In this document: piece by piece, positions 57,791 through 64,000 of the stretch
Layout of the letters: each line of letters starts with the position of its first letter
How positions within the stretch are numbered: position 1 is the first letter of the stretch
NCBI RefSeq assembly: GCF_003002055.1
Contig: NZ_PVZF01000006.1
Location: 1-64,000 of the forward strand
Direction: 5' to 3'
DNA: 64,000 nucleotides
Source of the DNA: Kineococcus rhizosphaerae
GTDB lineage: Bacteria; Actinomycetota; Actinomycetes; Actinomycetales; Kineococcaceae
Notes under the pieces: generated by a model
The model's database searches: none
The model's input: the letters and a program-made list of their open reading frames with translations, nothing else
Told to the model about the DNA's origin: nothing
Position numbers and translations under genes: made by a program

Positions 57791-58671
57791 ACGGCCTCGC
57801 GCACCGACCCGTCCGCCGCGGCCAGGGCCGTGCGCGCCTGGTCCACCGGGCACCCGCGCAGCGCCGCCACGAGCGCCGTCCGCAGGTCGCCGTCGGCGGC
57901 GGCCAGCAGGTCCGCCGCCTCCTGCGGGGGCAGCCCCGTGGCCTCGACGAGGATCCGGCCCGCCCGGTCGTGGAGCTTGGCGTTGGTCGCGGTCACGGCG
58001 ACCATGAGGTTCGACCACGTACGCCCGAGCCCGACCATGACGGCCGTCGAGAACCCGTTGAGGACGAGCTTGGCCGTCGTGCCCGCCTTCAGCCGCGTGG
58101 AGCCGGTCAGCACCTCGGGCCCGGTGTCGGCCACCAGGACGTGGTCGGCCAGCGGGCCGAGCGCGGGGTCGGGGACGTTGGCCAGCAGGGCCGTGACCGC
58201 CCCCCGCCGCCGTGCCGCGCGCAGCGCCCCGCCCACCCACGGCGTGCGCCCGGAGGCCGCGACGCCGAGCGCGACGTCCCCGGGGCGCAGGTCCGAGGCC
58301 GCCCGCTCCCCCGCCCCCGCGTCGTCCTCGGCCCCCTCGACCGCCTCGGTGACCGCCCGGGCCCCGCCCGCGACGTGGGCCACGACCCGGCCCGGTTCGA
58401 GGGAGAACGTGGGCCCCAGCTCCGCGGCGTCGAGCACCGCGAGCCGCCCGGAGGTCCCGGCCCCGAAGTAGTGCACCGACCCGCCGGCCCGCAGCGCGGC
58501 CACCGCCACGTCCACCAGGCGCGCCAGGTCCGGCAGCAGGGGCTGCACCGCGGCGACCGCGGCCCGGTCGGCGGTGTGCAGCAGCGCGAGGACGCCCGCG
58601 GAGCCGACCCGGTCCAGGTCGGTCGTCGCGGGGTCGCGCCGTTCGGTGGGCAGCCGGTCCGTCGAGGTCAC
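57781..58671 (-). CDS. murQ: N-acetylmuramic acid 6-phosphate etherase
   Basis: A 296-residue SIS-fold enzyme from GTG 58671; a start 18 bases upstream is also open. MurQ signatures are RRDPATTDLDRVGSAGVLAL, GGSVHYFGAGTSGRLAVLDA, ELGPTFSLEPGRVVAHVAGG, DVALGVAASGRTPWVGGALR and STRLKAGTTAKLVLNGFSTA. It splits the lactyl ether of MurNAc-6-phosphate to give GlcNAc-6-phosphate. The upstream genes in the same direction encode an aldolase, a PfkB kinase and a ROK kinase, so the set should recycle cell-wall or other amino sugars. The ROK protein could supply the MurNAc or GlcNAc kinase step. Confidence 0.93.
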   Translation of the reverse strand: MTSTDRLPTERRDPATTDLDRVGSAGVLALLHTADRAAVAAVQPLLPDLARLVDVAVAALRAGGSVHYFGAGTSGRLAVLDAAELGPTFSLEPGRVVAHVAGGARAVTEAVEGAEDDAGAGERAASDLRPGDVALGVAASGRTPWVGGALRAARRRGAVTALLANVPDPALGPLADHVLVADTGPEVLTGSTRLKAGTTAKLVLNGFSTAVMVGLGRTWSNLMVAVTATNAKLHDRAGRILVEATGLPPQEAADLLAAADGDLRTALVAALRGCPVDQARTALAAADGSVREAVQS

Positions 58672-58708
58672 GGCCCCACCCTGCCGCACGGCGGGGCGGC
58701 GGGGCGGG

Positions 58709-59536
58709 TCAGCTCAGGGCCAGCAGGCGCAGCAGCCGTTCGACCTCGGCAGCGACGGCCTCGCGCCCGGGGGCGACGTACTTGCGGGGGTCGACGAGCT
58801 CGGGCCGGTCGGCCAGCACCTCGCGCACGGCGCGGGTGAACAGGCCGTTGAGGTGGGTGGAGACGTTCACCTTCGTCATGCCGGCCCGCACGGCCGCGGC
58901 GAGCTGGTCGTCGGGGACGCCGGAGGAACCGTGCAGCACGAGCGGGACGGGGACGGCGGCGGCGAGGGCGGCGACGAGGTCGAGGTCGAGCGCCGCGGTC
59001 CGCTCGGTCATGGCGTGCGAGCTGCCGACGGCGACGGCGAGGCTGTCGACCCCCGTCGCGGCGACGAACTCGGCCGCCTCGCCCGGCTCGGTCCGCGCCC
59101 CGGGGGCGTGGACCCCGTCCTTGCCGCCGACCTCGCCGAGCTCGGCCTCGACGGGCACCCCGTGGGCGTGGCAGAACTCCGTCACGCGCCGGGTGCGCTC
59201 GACGTTCTCGGCGTGCTCGAACCGCGAACCGTCGTACATGACGGTGTGCACGCCGCGCTCGACGGCCTCGCGGACGAGGTCCTCGTCGTCGGCGTGGTCG
59301 AGGTGCACGAGGGCCGGGACGGTCGCGGTGCGGGCGATCTCCAGCGTCGCCAGCAGCAGCGGGGCGAGTCCCCCGTGGTAGGCGGCGCAGTTCTGGCTGA
59401 TCTGCAGGACGACCGGCAGCCCGGCCCGCTGGGCGCCGTCGACGATGGCCTCGGCGTGCTCGAGCAGGACGACGTTGAACGCTCCGAGGCCGCGCCCGGC
59501 GGCGCGGGCGTCGGTCAGCAGGGTCTGGGTAGGCAC
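58709..59536 (-). CDS. Class II ketose-bisphosphate aldolase (tagatose/fructose-bisphosphate type)
   Basis: A 275-residue zinc aldolase from GTG 59536, which lies 22 bases inside the 3' end of the PfkB gene. Features are GAFNVVLLEHAEAIVDGAQR, PVVLQISQNCAAYHG, VHLDHADDEDLVREAVERGV with metal His, TVMYDGSRFEHAENVERTRR, VEAELGEVGGKDG and the second metal-ligand segment VPLVLHGSSGVPDDQLAA. These match the GatY/AgaY/FbaA-type subfamily. The kinase upstream would make the 1,6-bisphosphate that this enzyme splits to triose phosphates. Whether the ketose is fructose or tagatose cannot be decided from sequence. Confidence 0.9.
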   Translation of the reverse strand: MPTQTLLTDARAAGRGLGAFNVVLLEHAEAIVDGAQRAGLPVVLQISQNCAAYHGGLAPLLLATLEIARTATVPALVHLDHADDEDLVREAVERGVHTVMYDGSRFEHAENVERTRRVTEFCHAHGVPVEAELGEVGGKDGVHAPGARTEPGEAAEFVAATGVDSLAVAVGSSHAMTERTAALDLDLVAALAAAVPVPLVLHGSSGVPDDQLAAAVRAGMTKVNVSTHLNGLFTRAVREVLADRPELVDPRKYVAPGREAVAAEVERLLRLLALS

Positions 59537-60483
59537 GGGGTTTCCGTTCTCGTGGAGGGGTCGTCGTGGAGGTCGTCGAGGCGTGCGGACAGCTCGGGCA
59601 GGTCGGCGGGGTCGATCTCCCCGGCCCCGGGGCGCAGGACGGCGGCGGCCCCCAGCAGCGCGGCCCAGCGCAGGGCGGTGGCCGGGTCGGTACCCGCGAC
59701 CCAGCCCGCGGCCAGGCCCGCGGTGGCGGCGTCGCCGGCGCCCGTGGGGTTCCCCGTGACGCCGGGGACCGCGGACTGGCGCACCCGGCCCGCGGGCCCG
59801 GTGGAGACCAGGCCCGCGGCGCCGTCGGAGACGACGACCCGTCCGGCCCCCAGGGCCAGGAGGCGGTCCACGGCGCCGTCGAGGTCGGGCGCGCCGGTCG
59901 CCTCGCGCGCCTCCTCGGCGTTGGGCTTGAGCAGGTCGGCCCCGGCGCGGGCGGCGTCGAGCAGCGCCGGGCCGCTGACGTCGACCAGGACGCGGGCCCC
60001 GGCGGCGCGGCCGGCGGCGACCAGCGCGCCGAGGTCGGCCGCGCCCCGCGGCAGGGACCCGGAGACGACGAGCACGTCCCCCGGCGCGCAGGCCCCGACG
60101 GCGGCGGCGACCACGCGCGAGGCGTCCTGCGCGCTCAGTTCCGGGCCGGGTTCGGCCAGGACGGTGGGGTGGGCGACGTCGTCGACGACGGTCACGGTGC
60201 TGCGGGTGGTGCCCTCGATCCCGACGGCGGTGCAGCCGATCCCCGAGCGGTCCAGTTCCGCGGCGATCCAGCGCCCGGCGTCGCCCCCGAGCGGCTGGAC
60301 GGTGTGGACGGCGAACCCGAGGGTGTGCAGCACGCGGGCCACGTTGAGCCCCTTGCCGCCCGCGCGGTGCAGGACCGAGCGCACGCGCACGGTCTGGCCG
60401 ACGAGCTGGCGGTCGACCCGGTAGGTGACGTCGAGGGCCGGGTTGGGCGTGACGACCACGACGCGGCCCGACGGGGAGGTCAC
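59515..60483 (-). CDS. PfkB-family hexose-phosphate kinase (1-phosphofructokinase/tagatose-6-P kinase type)
   Basis: A 322-residue kinase whose GTG start overlaps the ROK stop as GTGA. The N-terminal PfkB pattern is VVVTPNPALDVTYRVDRQLV, then LHRAGGKGLNVARVLHTLGF. The substrate-site stretch is LKPNAEEAREATGAPDLDGA, and the C-terminal catalytic motif GNPTGAGDAATAGLAAGW carries the GAGD base. The GGKGxNVAR motif is typical of the 1-phosphofructokinase and tagatose-6-phosphate kinase group. With the coupled aldolase it would phosphorylate a ketose monophosphate before cleavage. The substrate may be derived from an amino sugar after deamination. Confidence 0.9.
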   Translation of the reverse strand: MTSPSGRVVVVTPNPALDVTYRVDRQLVGQTVRVRSVLHRAGGKGLNVARVLHTLGFAVHTVQPLGGDAGRWIAAELDRSGIGCTAVGIEGTTRSTVTVVDDVAHPTVLAEPGPELSAQDASRVVAAAVGACAPGDVLVVSGSLPRGAADLGALVAAGRAAGARVLVDVSGPALLDAARAGADLLKPNAEEAREATGAPDLDGAVDRLLALGAGRVVVSDGAAGLVSTGPAGRVRQSAVPGVTGNPTGAGDAATAGLAAGWVAGTDPATALRWAALLGAAAVLRPGAGEIDPADLPELSARLDDLHDDPSTRTETPCLPRPC

Positions 60484-61334
60484 GAGGCGTCCCCGGCCAG
60501 CAGGGCGGCCCCGCGGGCGGCGGCGGTGTCGCCGTGCGCGGCGGGCACCAGGCGGGGCACGCGCAACCCGGGCAGCAGGGCGGCGAGACGGGCGCGCAGG
60601 GGGTCCAGCAGCAGGTCCCCGGCCAGGGCCAGCCCACCGCCGACGACGAGGACGGCGGGGGCGACCACGGCGACCAGTCCGGCCAGGGACTGGCCCAGGA
60701 CGTCCACGGTCTCGGCCCACACCCGTTGCGCCGCAGGATCTCCCTCGTGGACCGCGCGGGCGACGTCGACGGCCCCGGGCAGCCCGGCGCGGCGGGCGGT
60801 GGCGCTCGCGGAGGCGACCTGCTCGGTGCGCAGTCCGCGGAACGGGCCGTCGGCCAGGACGAGCTGGCCGATCTCGCCGGCGAAACCCCCGGCGCGCAGC
60901 GGGACCCCGTCGACGAGGACGGCCGCGGAGACCCCGGTGCCGACGGGCACGAACGCGACGACGCCCGCAGCGCCCGCGGCGGCGCCGGTGCGGGCCTCGG
61001 CGACGGCCCCGGCCCGCACGTCGTGGCACACGAGCGCACCCGGTCCCAGCAGGTCGCCGAGCAGGTGGCCGACGGCGACGTCGGCCCAGCCGAGGTTGGC
61101 GGACAGCACCGCGGTCGCGGTGGTCTCGTCGACGACGCCCGGCAGGGCCACGCCGACGGGCGCCCCGGGGCGGTGGCCGAGGGCGCGGGCCACCTCGGCG
61201 ACCACGGCGACGACACGGCGGCCGTCGGGGTCGGGCGCGGGGGTGGGGGCGCGGTGCTCGGCCAGGACCGCGCCGTCGGGGGCCAGGGCCAGACCCTTGA
61301 CGGTCGTGCCGCCGACGTCGATCCCGATCCGCAC
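60480..61334 (-). CDS. ROK-family sugar kinase
   Basis: A 284-residue protein without a DNA-binding domain, so a kinase and not a NagC-type regulator. It starts at GTG 61334, 10 bases after GAGGTGGGCGG. ATP and sugar sites are IGIDVGGTTVKGLALAPDGA, GVALPGVVDETTATAVL, the catalytic Asp in LVCHDVRAGAVAEA, VAFVPVGTGVSAAVLVDGVP and AGEIGQLVLADG. The zinc-binding Cys cluster (CGxxGCxE) found in glucose-type ROK kinases is absent. Its place before murQ suggests N-acetylmannosamine, GlcNAc or MurNAc as substrate. It is the first gene of the minus-strand operon, with direct repeats in front. Confidence 0.88.
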   Translation of the reverse strand: MRIGIDVGGTTVKGLALAPDGAVLAEHRAPTPAPDPDGRRVVAVVAEVARALGHRPGAPVGVALPGVVDETTATAVLSANLGWADVAVGHLLGDLLGPGALVCHDVRAGAVAEARTGAAAGAAGVVAFVPVGTGVSAAVLVDGVPLRAGGFAGEIGQLVLADGPFRGLRTEQVASASATARRAGLPGAVDVARAVHEGDPAAQRVWAETVDVLGQSLAGLVAVVAPAVLVVGGGLALAGDLLLDPLRARLAALLPGLRVPRLVPAAHGDTAAARGAALLAGDAS

Positions 61335-61350
61335 CCGCCCACCTCGCTTC

Positions 61351-61386
61351 TCTGATCGATTCTGATTGAACTGACCGTATTCTGAT
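61351..61386. promoter_or_regulatory. TCTGAT direct repeats in the DeoR/ROK divergent promoter
   Basis: TCTGAT occurs at 61351-61356, 61361-61366 and 61381-61386, all on the same DNA face with 10-base spacing, and an ACTGAC copy at 61370-61375 fills the gap. DeoR-family regulators typically bind such direct repeats. The array lies between the ROK start (61334) and the DeoR gene (61473), so it can control both directions. Confidence 0.7.
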
Positions 61387-61472
61387 CAGGGTCGAGCACC
61401 TACGTCAATGCCCCGCCGTGCCATCCTGGGGGTCCCGGTCCCCGGGGAGCCCCCGACCGAGGAGTACGCGCC

Positions 61473-62258
61473 ATGACCGCCCAGCAGCGCCTGAACCGGG
61501 TGCTCGAGCTCGTCACCGAGCGCGGGAACGTCACCATCGCCGAGGTGTCCGGGACCCTGGGCGTCTCGACCGCGACCGCCCGGCGCGACCTGAACCTGCT
61601 GGCCGAGCAGCGCCTCGTCACCCGCACCCACGGCGGCGCCGCCGTGCTGGGCTCGGGGTACGAGCTCCCGCTCCAGTACAAGATCCCGCGGCAGGCCGAG
61701 GCCAAGCTCGCGATCGCCCGCGCCGTGGCCGAGCTCGTCGAGCCGGGGGCGTCCGTGGGGCTCAACGGCGGCACCACGACGACGGAGGTGGCGCGGGCCC
61801 TGGGCTCGAGCGAACGGTTCGGCTCGGTGGGCGTCACCATCGTCACGAACGCGCTGAACATCGCCTACGAGCTGTCGGTGCGCGAGCACGTGAAGATCGT
61901 CGTGACGGGCGGGGTGCCGCGGGCGAAGTCCTACGAGCTCGTCGGGCCGCTCGTGGGCTCGGCGCTGCGCGACTTCTCCCTCGACCTCGCGGTCCTCGGG
62001 GTCGACGGGCTCACGGGCCGCTTCGGCGCGACGACCATCCACGAGGGCGAGGCCGAGGCCAGCCGGCAGCTCGCGGCCGTCGCGGGGCGGGTCGTCGTGG
62101 CCGCCGACGCCACCAAGCTGGGACGCACCACGTTCGCGCGGATCTGCCCGCTGGAGCGCATCGACGTGCTCGTCACCGACGGCCCGGTCCCGGCCGAGCA
62201 GGCCGCCGACCTGGCGGCCGCGGGGGTCCGGGTCGTCGAGGCCAGGCCCGCGCGCTGA
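61473..62258 (+). CDS. DeoR/GlpR-family transcriptional regulator
   Basis: A 261-residue repressor from ATG 61473. The DeoR HTH is RLNRVLELVTERGNVTIAEV, then SGTLGVSTATARRDLNLLAE, with VTRTHGGAAV following. The effector domain of the sugar isomerase type shows LNGGTTTTEVARALG, TIVTNALNIAYELS, VVTGGVPRAKSYELVGPLVG, LGVDGLTGRFGATTIHEGEA and AADATKLGRTTFARICPLER. It likely senses a phosphosugar from the divergent ROK-PfkB-aldolase-MurQ operon and binds the TCTGAT repeats at 61351-61386. A terminator follows its stop. Confidence 0.92.
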   Translation: MTAQQRLNRVLELVTERGNVTIAEVSGTLGVSTATARRDLNLLAEQRLVTRTHGGAAVLGSGYELPLQYKIPRQAEAKLAIARAVAELVEPGASVGLNGGTTTTEVARALGSSERFGSVGVTIVTNALNIAYELSVREHVKIVVTGGVPRAKSYELVGPLVGSALRDFSLDLAVLGVDGLTGRFGATTIHEGEAEASRQLAAVAGRVVVAADATKLGRTTFARICPLERIDVLVTDGPVPAEQAADLAAAGVRVVEARPAR

Positions 62259-62275
62259 GCCCAGCGCACCGCCAG

Positions 62276-62309
62276 GGGCCCCGGACCGCGTCCGGGGCCC
62301 TTCGTGTTT
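62276..62309 (+). terminator. Terminator hairpin after the DeoR gene
   Basis: A perfect 11-bp stem (GGGCCCCGGAC, 62276-62286, with GTCCGGGGCCC, 62290-62300) and a three-base loop are followed by TTCGTGTTT (62301-62309). This is the most T-rich tail of any hairpin in the window and lies 18 bases after the stop. Confidence 0.88.
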
Positions 62310-62353
62310 CCGGGGTGTTTCACCTCCCCGCACCCTCTGGTGCTGTCGTCCCC

Positions 62354-62368
62354 TGACGGCTACCGTCA
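62354..62368. promoter_or_regulatory. Operator-like inverted repeat before the Gfo/Idh gene
   Basis: TGACGG-cta-CCGTCA is a perfect 6-3-6 inverted repeat, 55 bases before the GTG at 62423. It lies in the only upstream region of this new transcription unit. The regulator is unknown; it differs in sequence from the TCTGAT repeats. Confidence 0.45.
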
Positions 62369-62422
62369 CTTCATGCTCGTTTCAGGCGTGTTCGTGACAA
62401 GTTCGCTCAAGGGTGAGGCGAG

Positions 62423-63613
62423 GTGATCAACCGCGACCTGTCCGTGGCCGTCATCGGCGTCGGGGCCCGGGCCGAGATCGGGCAGCACGTGCCGCGGGTC
62501 CGGCCCGGCTCGCGCGTCAGCGCCGTCGCCGACACCACGCAGGCCGGCCGCGACCGCGCCGCGACCGCCTTCCCCGGGGCGACGGTCTTCGCCGACCACC
62601 GCGCGCTCCTGGCCGGCGTCGACGTCGACGCCGCCGTCGTCACCACCCCCGACCACACCCACGCCGACATCGCCGTCGACCTGCTGCGCGCCGGGGTGGC
62701 GGTGTACCTGGAGAAACCCCTCGCCACGACCCTGGCCGACGCCGACCGCGTCCTGGCCACGGCCACCGAGACCGGCACCCCGCTCTACGTCGGCCACAAC
62801 TTCCGGCACGCGGACGTGGTGCGCACCATGAAGGGCGTCGTCGAGCGCGGTGAGATCGGCGAGGTGCGCGCCGTGTGGGTGCGCCACTTCGTCGGCCACG
62901 GCGGCGACTACTACTTCAAGGACTGGCACGCCGACCGCCGCCGCACGGGGACCCTGCTGCTGCAGAAGGCCAGCCACGACCTCGACGTCGTGCACCACCT
63001 CGCCGGCGGCTACACGCGCCGCGTCGTCGGCATGGGCGACCTCATGGTCTACGGCGGCATCACCGACCGGCGCGAACGGCCCGGGGAGACCATGCCGGAC
63101 TGGTTCTCCATGGACAACTGGCCGCCGGCCGCGCAGACCGGCCTGAACCCCGTCGTCGACGTCGAGGACGTCTCGATGGTCCTCATGGGCCTGGACAACG
63201 GGGTGCTGGCCAGCTACCAGCAGTGCCACTTCACCCCCGACTACTGGCGCAACTACACCGTCATCGGCACCGAGGGCCGGCTGGAGAACTTCGGCGACAC
63301 CGCCGGCGGCGTCGTGCGCGTGTGGAACCGGCGGCACGAGTGGACCGCGGCCGGCGACCGCGAGCACCCGATCGGGGGCGTCACCAGCGGCCACGACGAC
63401 GCCGACGTCGCCACCATGGCCGAGTTCCTGGCCCACGTCGCCGAGGGCACCCCCACGCTCGTCTCCCCCGTCGCGGCCCGCGAGGCCGTGGCGACCGGGG
63501 CGCTGGCCGCCGAGTCGCTGCGCTCGGGGTCGGTCCCGCTGCAGGTCCCCGACCTGCCGGACGCGGTCGTCCGGCACTTCTCCACCACCTCCGACGAAAG
63601 GGTCCTCCCGTGA
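62423..63613 (+). CDS. Gfo/Idh/MocA-family NAD(P)-dependent oxidoreductase
   Basis: A 396-residue sugar or inositol dehydrogenase-type enzyme from GTG 62423, with GAGG eight bases upstream. The Rossmann domain has LSVAVIGVGARAEIGQHVPR and VVTTPDHTHADIAVDLLRAG, followed by the diagnostic EKPLATTLADADRVL. The substrate domain shows KASHDLDVVHHLAGGYTRRV, with the catalytic His/Asp region, and YTVIGTEGRLENFGDTAGG. It is longer than most members because of an inserted segment near MVYGGITDRRERPGETMPDW. The next gene, a sugar-binding lipoprotein, starts in its stop codon, so it probably acts on the imported sugar. Confidence 0.9.
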   Translation: MINRDLSVAVIGVGARAEIGQHVPRVRPGSRVSAVADTTQAGRDRAATAFPGATVFADHRALLAGVDVDAAVVTTPDHTHADIAVDLLRAGVAVYLEKPLATTLADADRVLATATETGTPLYVGHNFRHADVVRTMKGVVERGEIGEVRAVWVRHFVGHGGDYYFKDWHADRRRTGTLLLQKASHDLDVVHHLAGGYTRRVVGMGDLMVYGGITDRRERPGETMPDWFSMDNWPPAAQTGLNPVVDVEDVSMVLMGLDNGVLASYQQCHFTPDYWRNYTVIGTEGRLENFGDTAGGVVRVWNRRHEWTAAGDREHPIGGVTSGHDDADVATMAEFLAHVAEGTPTLVSPVAAREAVATGALAAESLRSGSVPLQVPDLPDAVVRHFSTTSDERVLP

Positions 63614-64000
63614 CGACGACGACTGAGAACACCGCCCGTCCGTCCGCCCCCAGCCGCCGCACCGCGCTGGCCGGCGCCGCGAGCGTCGGCGTCCTGGTCA
63701 CGACCGCGGCCTGCGGCGGCGGTTCCAGCGACGGGCCGGCCGCCGACACCGGGTACGAGACCCCGTCGGCGGACCTCAAGGCCAAGATCACCTACGGGTT
63801 GTGGGACCAGACCCAGGTCGCCGGCCTGCAGAAGAACATCGACGCGTTCACCGCGAAGTACCCCGGGGTCGAGGTCGCGCTCAACGTCACCCCGTTCTCG
63901 GAGTACTGGACCAAGCTGCAGACCCAGGCCTCCAGCGACACCCTGCCGGACCTGTTCTGGATGAACGGGCCGAACTTCCAGCTCTACGCCTCCAACGGCA
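63610..64000 (+). CDS. Sugar ABC transporter substrate-binding lipoprotein, N-terminal part (cut by window end)
   Basis: The first 130 residues are present. GTG 63610 overlaps the Gfo/Idh stop as GTGA. The N-terminus has an RR motif (PSRRTALAGAASVGVLVTTA) and a lipobox (TAAC), followed by a Gly/Ser linker. The first lobe of a family 1 solute-binding protein follows: KITYGLWDQTQVAGLQKNID, then FTAKYPGVEVALNVTPFSEY and PDLFWMNGPNFQLYASNG. It is open to the window end, so permease genes are expected beyond it. Its coupling to a sugar dehydrogenase suggests a combined uptake and oxidation operon. Confidence 0.9.
   Translation, partial: MTTTTENTARPSAPSRRTALAGAASVGVLVTTAACGGGSSDGPAADTGYETPSADLKAKITYGLWDQTQVAGLQKNIDAFTAKYPGVEVALNVTPFSEYWTKLQTQASSDTLPDLFWMNGPNFQLYASNG

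Noticed and set aside
55187-58240. A minus-strand frame of about 1000 codons opposite the GGDEF-EAL gene.
   Set aside because: Only its last ~110 codons look protein-like and are annotated separately; the rest is antisense to a gene with intact GGDEF and EAL motifs.
60480-61334. Calling the ROK protein a NagC/XylR-type repressor.
   Set aside because: It starts directly at the kinase domain (IGIDVGGTT) and has no helix-turn-helix.
1-64000. tRNA, rRNA, insertion sequence, phage or origin signatures.
   Set aside because: No cloverleaf-like gene, transposase, integrase, terminal repeats or DnaA-box cluster was seen; intergenic gaps are short and accounted for.

Overview
The window is chromosomal DNA of very high GC content with dense coding, many GTG starts, GTGA stop/start overlaps and strong GC hairpins. 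It carries LacI, WYL, ANTAR and PPOX/F420-class proteins, LGFP repeats and a DUF6458 membrane protein. These point to a free-living, high-GC actinomycete. Within that group a Kineococcus-like (Kineosporiaceae) organism fits best, but this is inference from gene content, not a database match. No rRNA, tRNA, CRISPR array, phage or insertion sequence is visible. The region reads as ordinary chromosome rich in regulators and sugar-use loci.

Layout. 0-2.2 kb: the start of a sugar-binding lipoprotein gene, divergent from a LacI regulator with two operator-like palindromes between them, then a RibD-like reductase. 2.2-6.6 kb (minus strand): a light-sensing operon of heme oxygenase (biliverdin synthesis), a bacteriophytochrome fused to a PP2C phosphatase, a DUF4037 protein and a small unknown protein, coupled by stop/start overlaps. 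6.6-8.1 kb: a small unknown protein, a GAF-ANTAR regulator and an ANTAR-only protein. 8.4-12.8 kb: two secreted enzymes, an ExeM/NucH-type nuclease and a UshA-type 5'-nucleotidase, apparently a DNA-to-phosphate/nucleoside scavenging pair. 13-15.1 kb: DUF6458 and CYTH-CHAD proteins. 15.2-21.4 kb (minus): an aldo/keto reductase, a MarR regulator and a five-gene acyl-CoA operon (ligase, DUF3237, SDR, amidohydrolase, MaoC) with a palindrome in front. 21.5-24.3 kb: WYL regulator, NTF2-like protein and a secreted CAP-LGFP protein.

24.4-31.8 kb holds the most unusual locus: a very long glutamate-synthase-like protein (1854 aa) whose start-coupled partner is a CysJ-like diflavin reductase instead of GltD. 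31.8-38.8 kb is an arabinoside-use cluster: GH2 hydrolase divergent from an ABC binding protein, two permeases and a GH51 arabinofuranosidase, with a pair of LacI-type operators in the divergent promoter region. 38.8-40.7 kb: LLM oxidoreductase, a lone HTH protein and a DUF1992 protein. 40.7-43.9 kb (minus) is a tightly coupled five-gene redox cassette: Ser/Thr-rich membrane peptide, ApbE, ferric-reductase-like membrane protein, NuoF-like protein and small ferredoxin.

44-57.8 kb mixes small metabolic and regulatory genes (GrpB, VOC, AraC, GNAT, universal stress proteins, PPOX, LacI, LuxR) with two membrane-bound GGDEF-EAL proteins, one of them divergent from a GH114 polysaccharide hydrolase lipoprotein. 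57.8-64 kb is an amino-sugar/hexose-phosphate locus: ROK kinase, PfkB kinase, class II aldolase and MurQ on the minus strand, divergent from a DeoR regulator. It is followed by a Gfo/Idh/MocA oxidoreductase coupled to a second sugar-binding lipoprotein cut by the window end. A separate genome-scale pattern is a set of five in-frame, period-12 tandem microrepeats inside unrelated genes.
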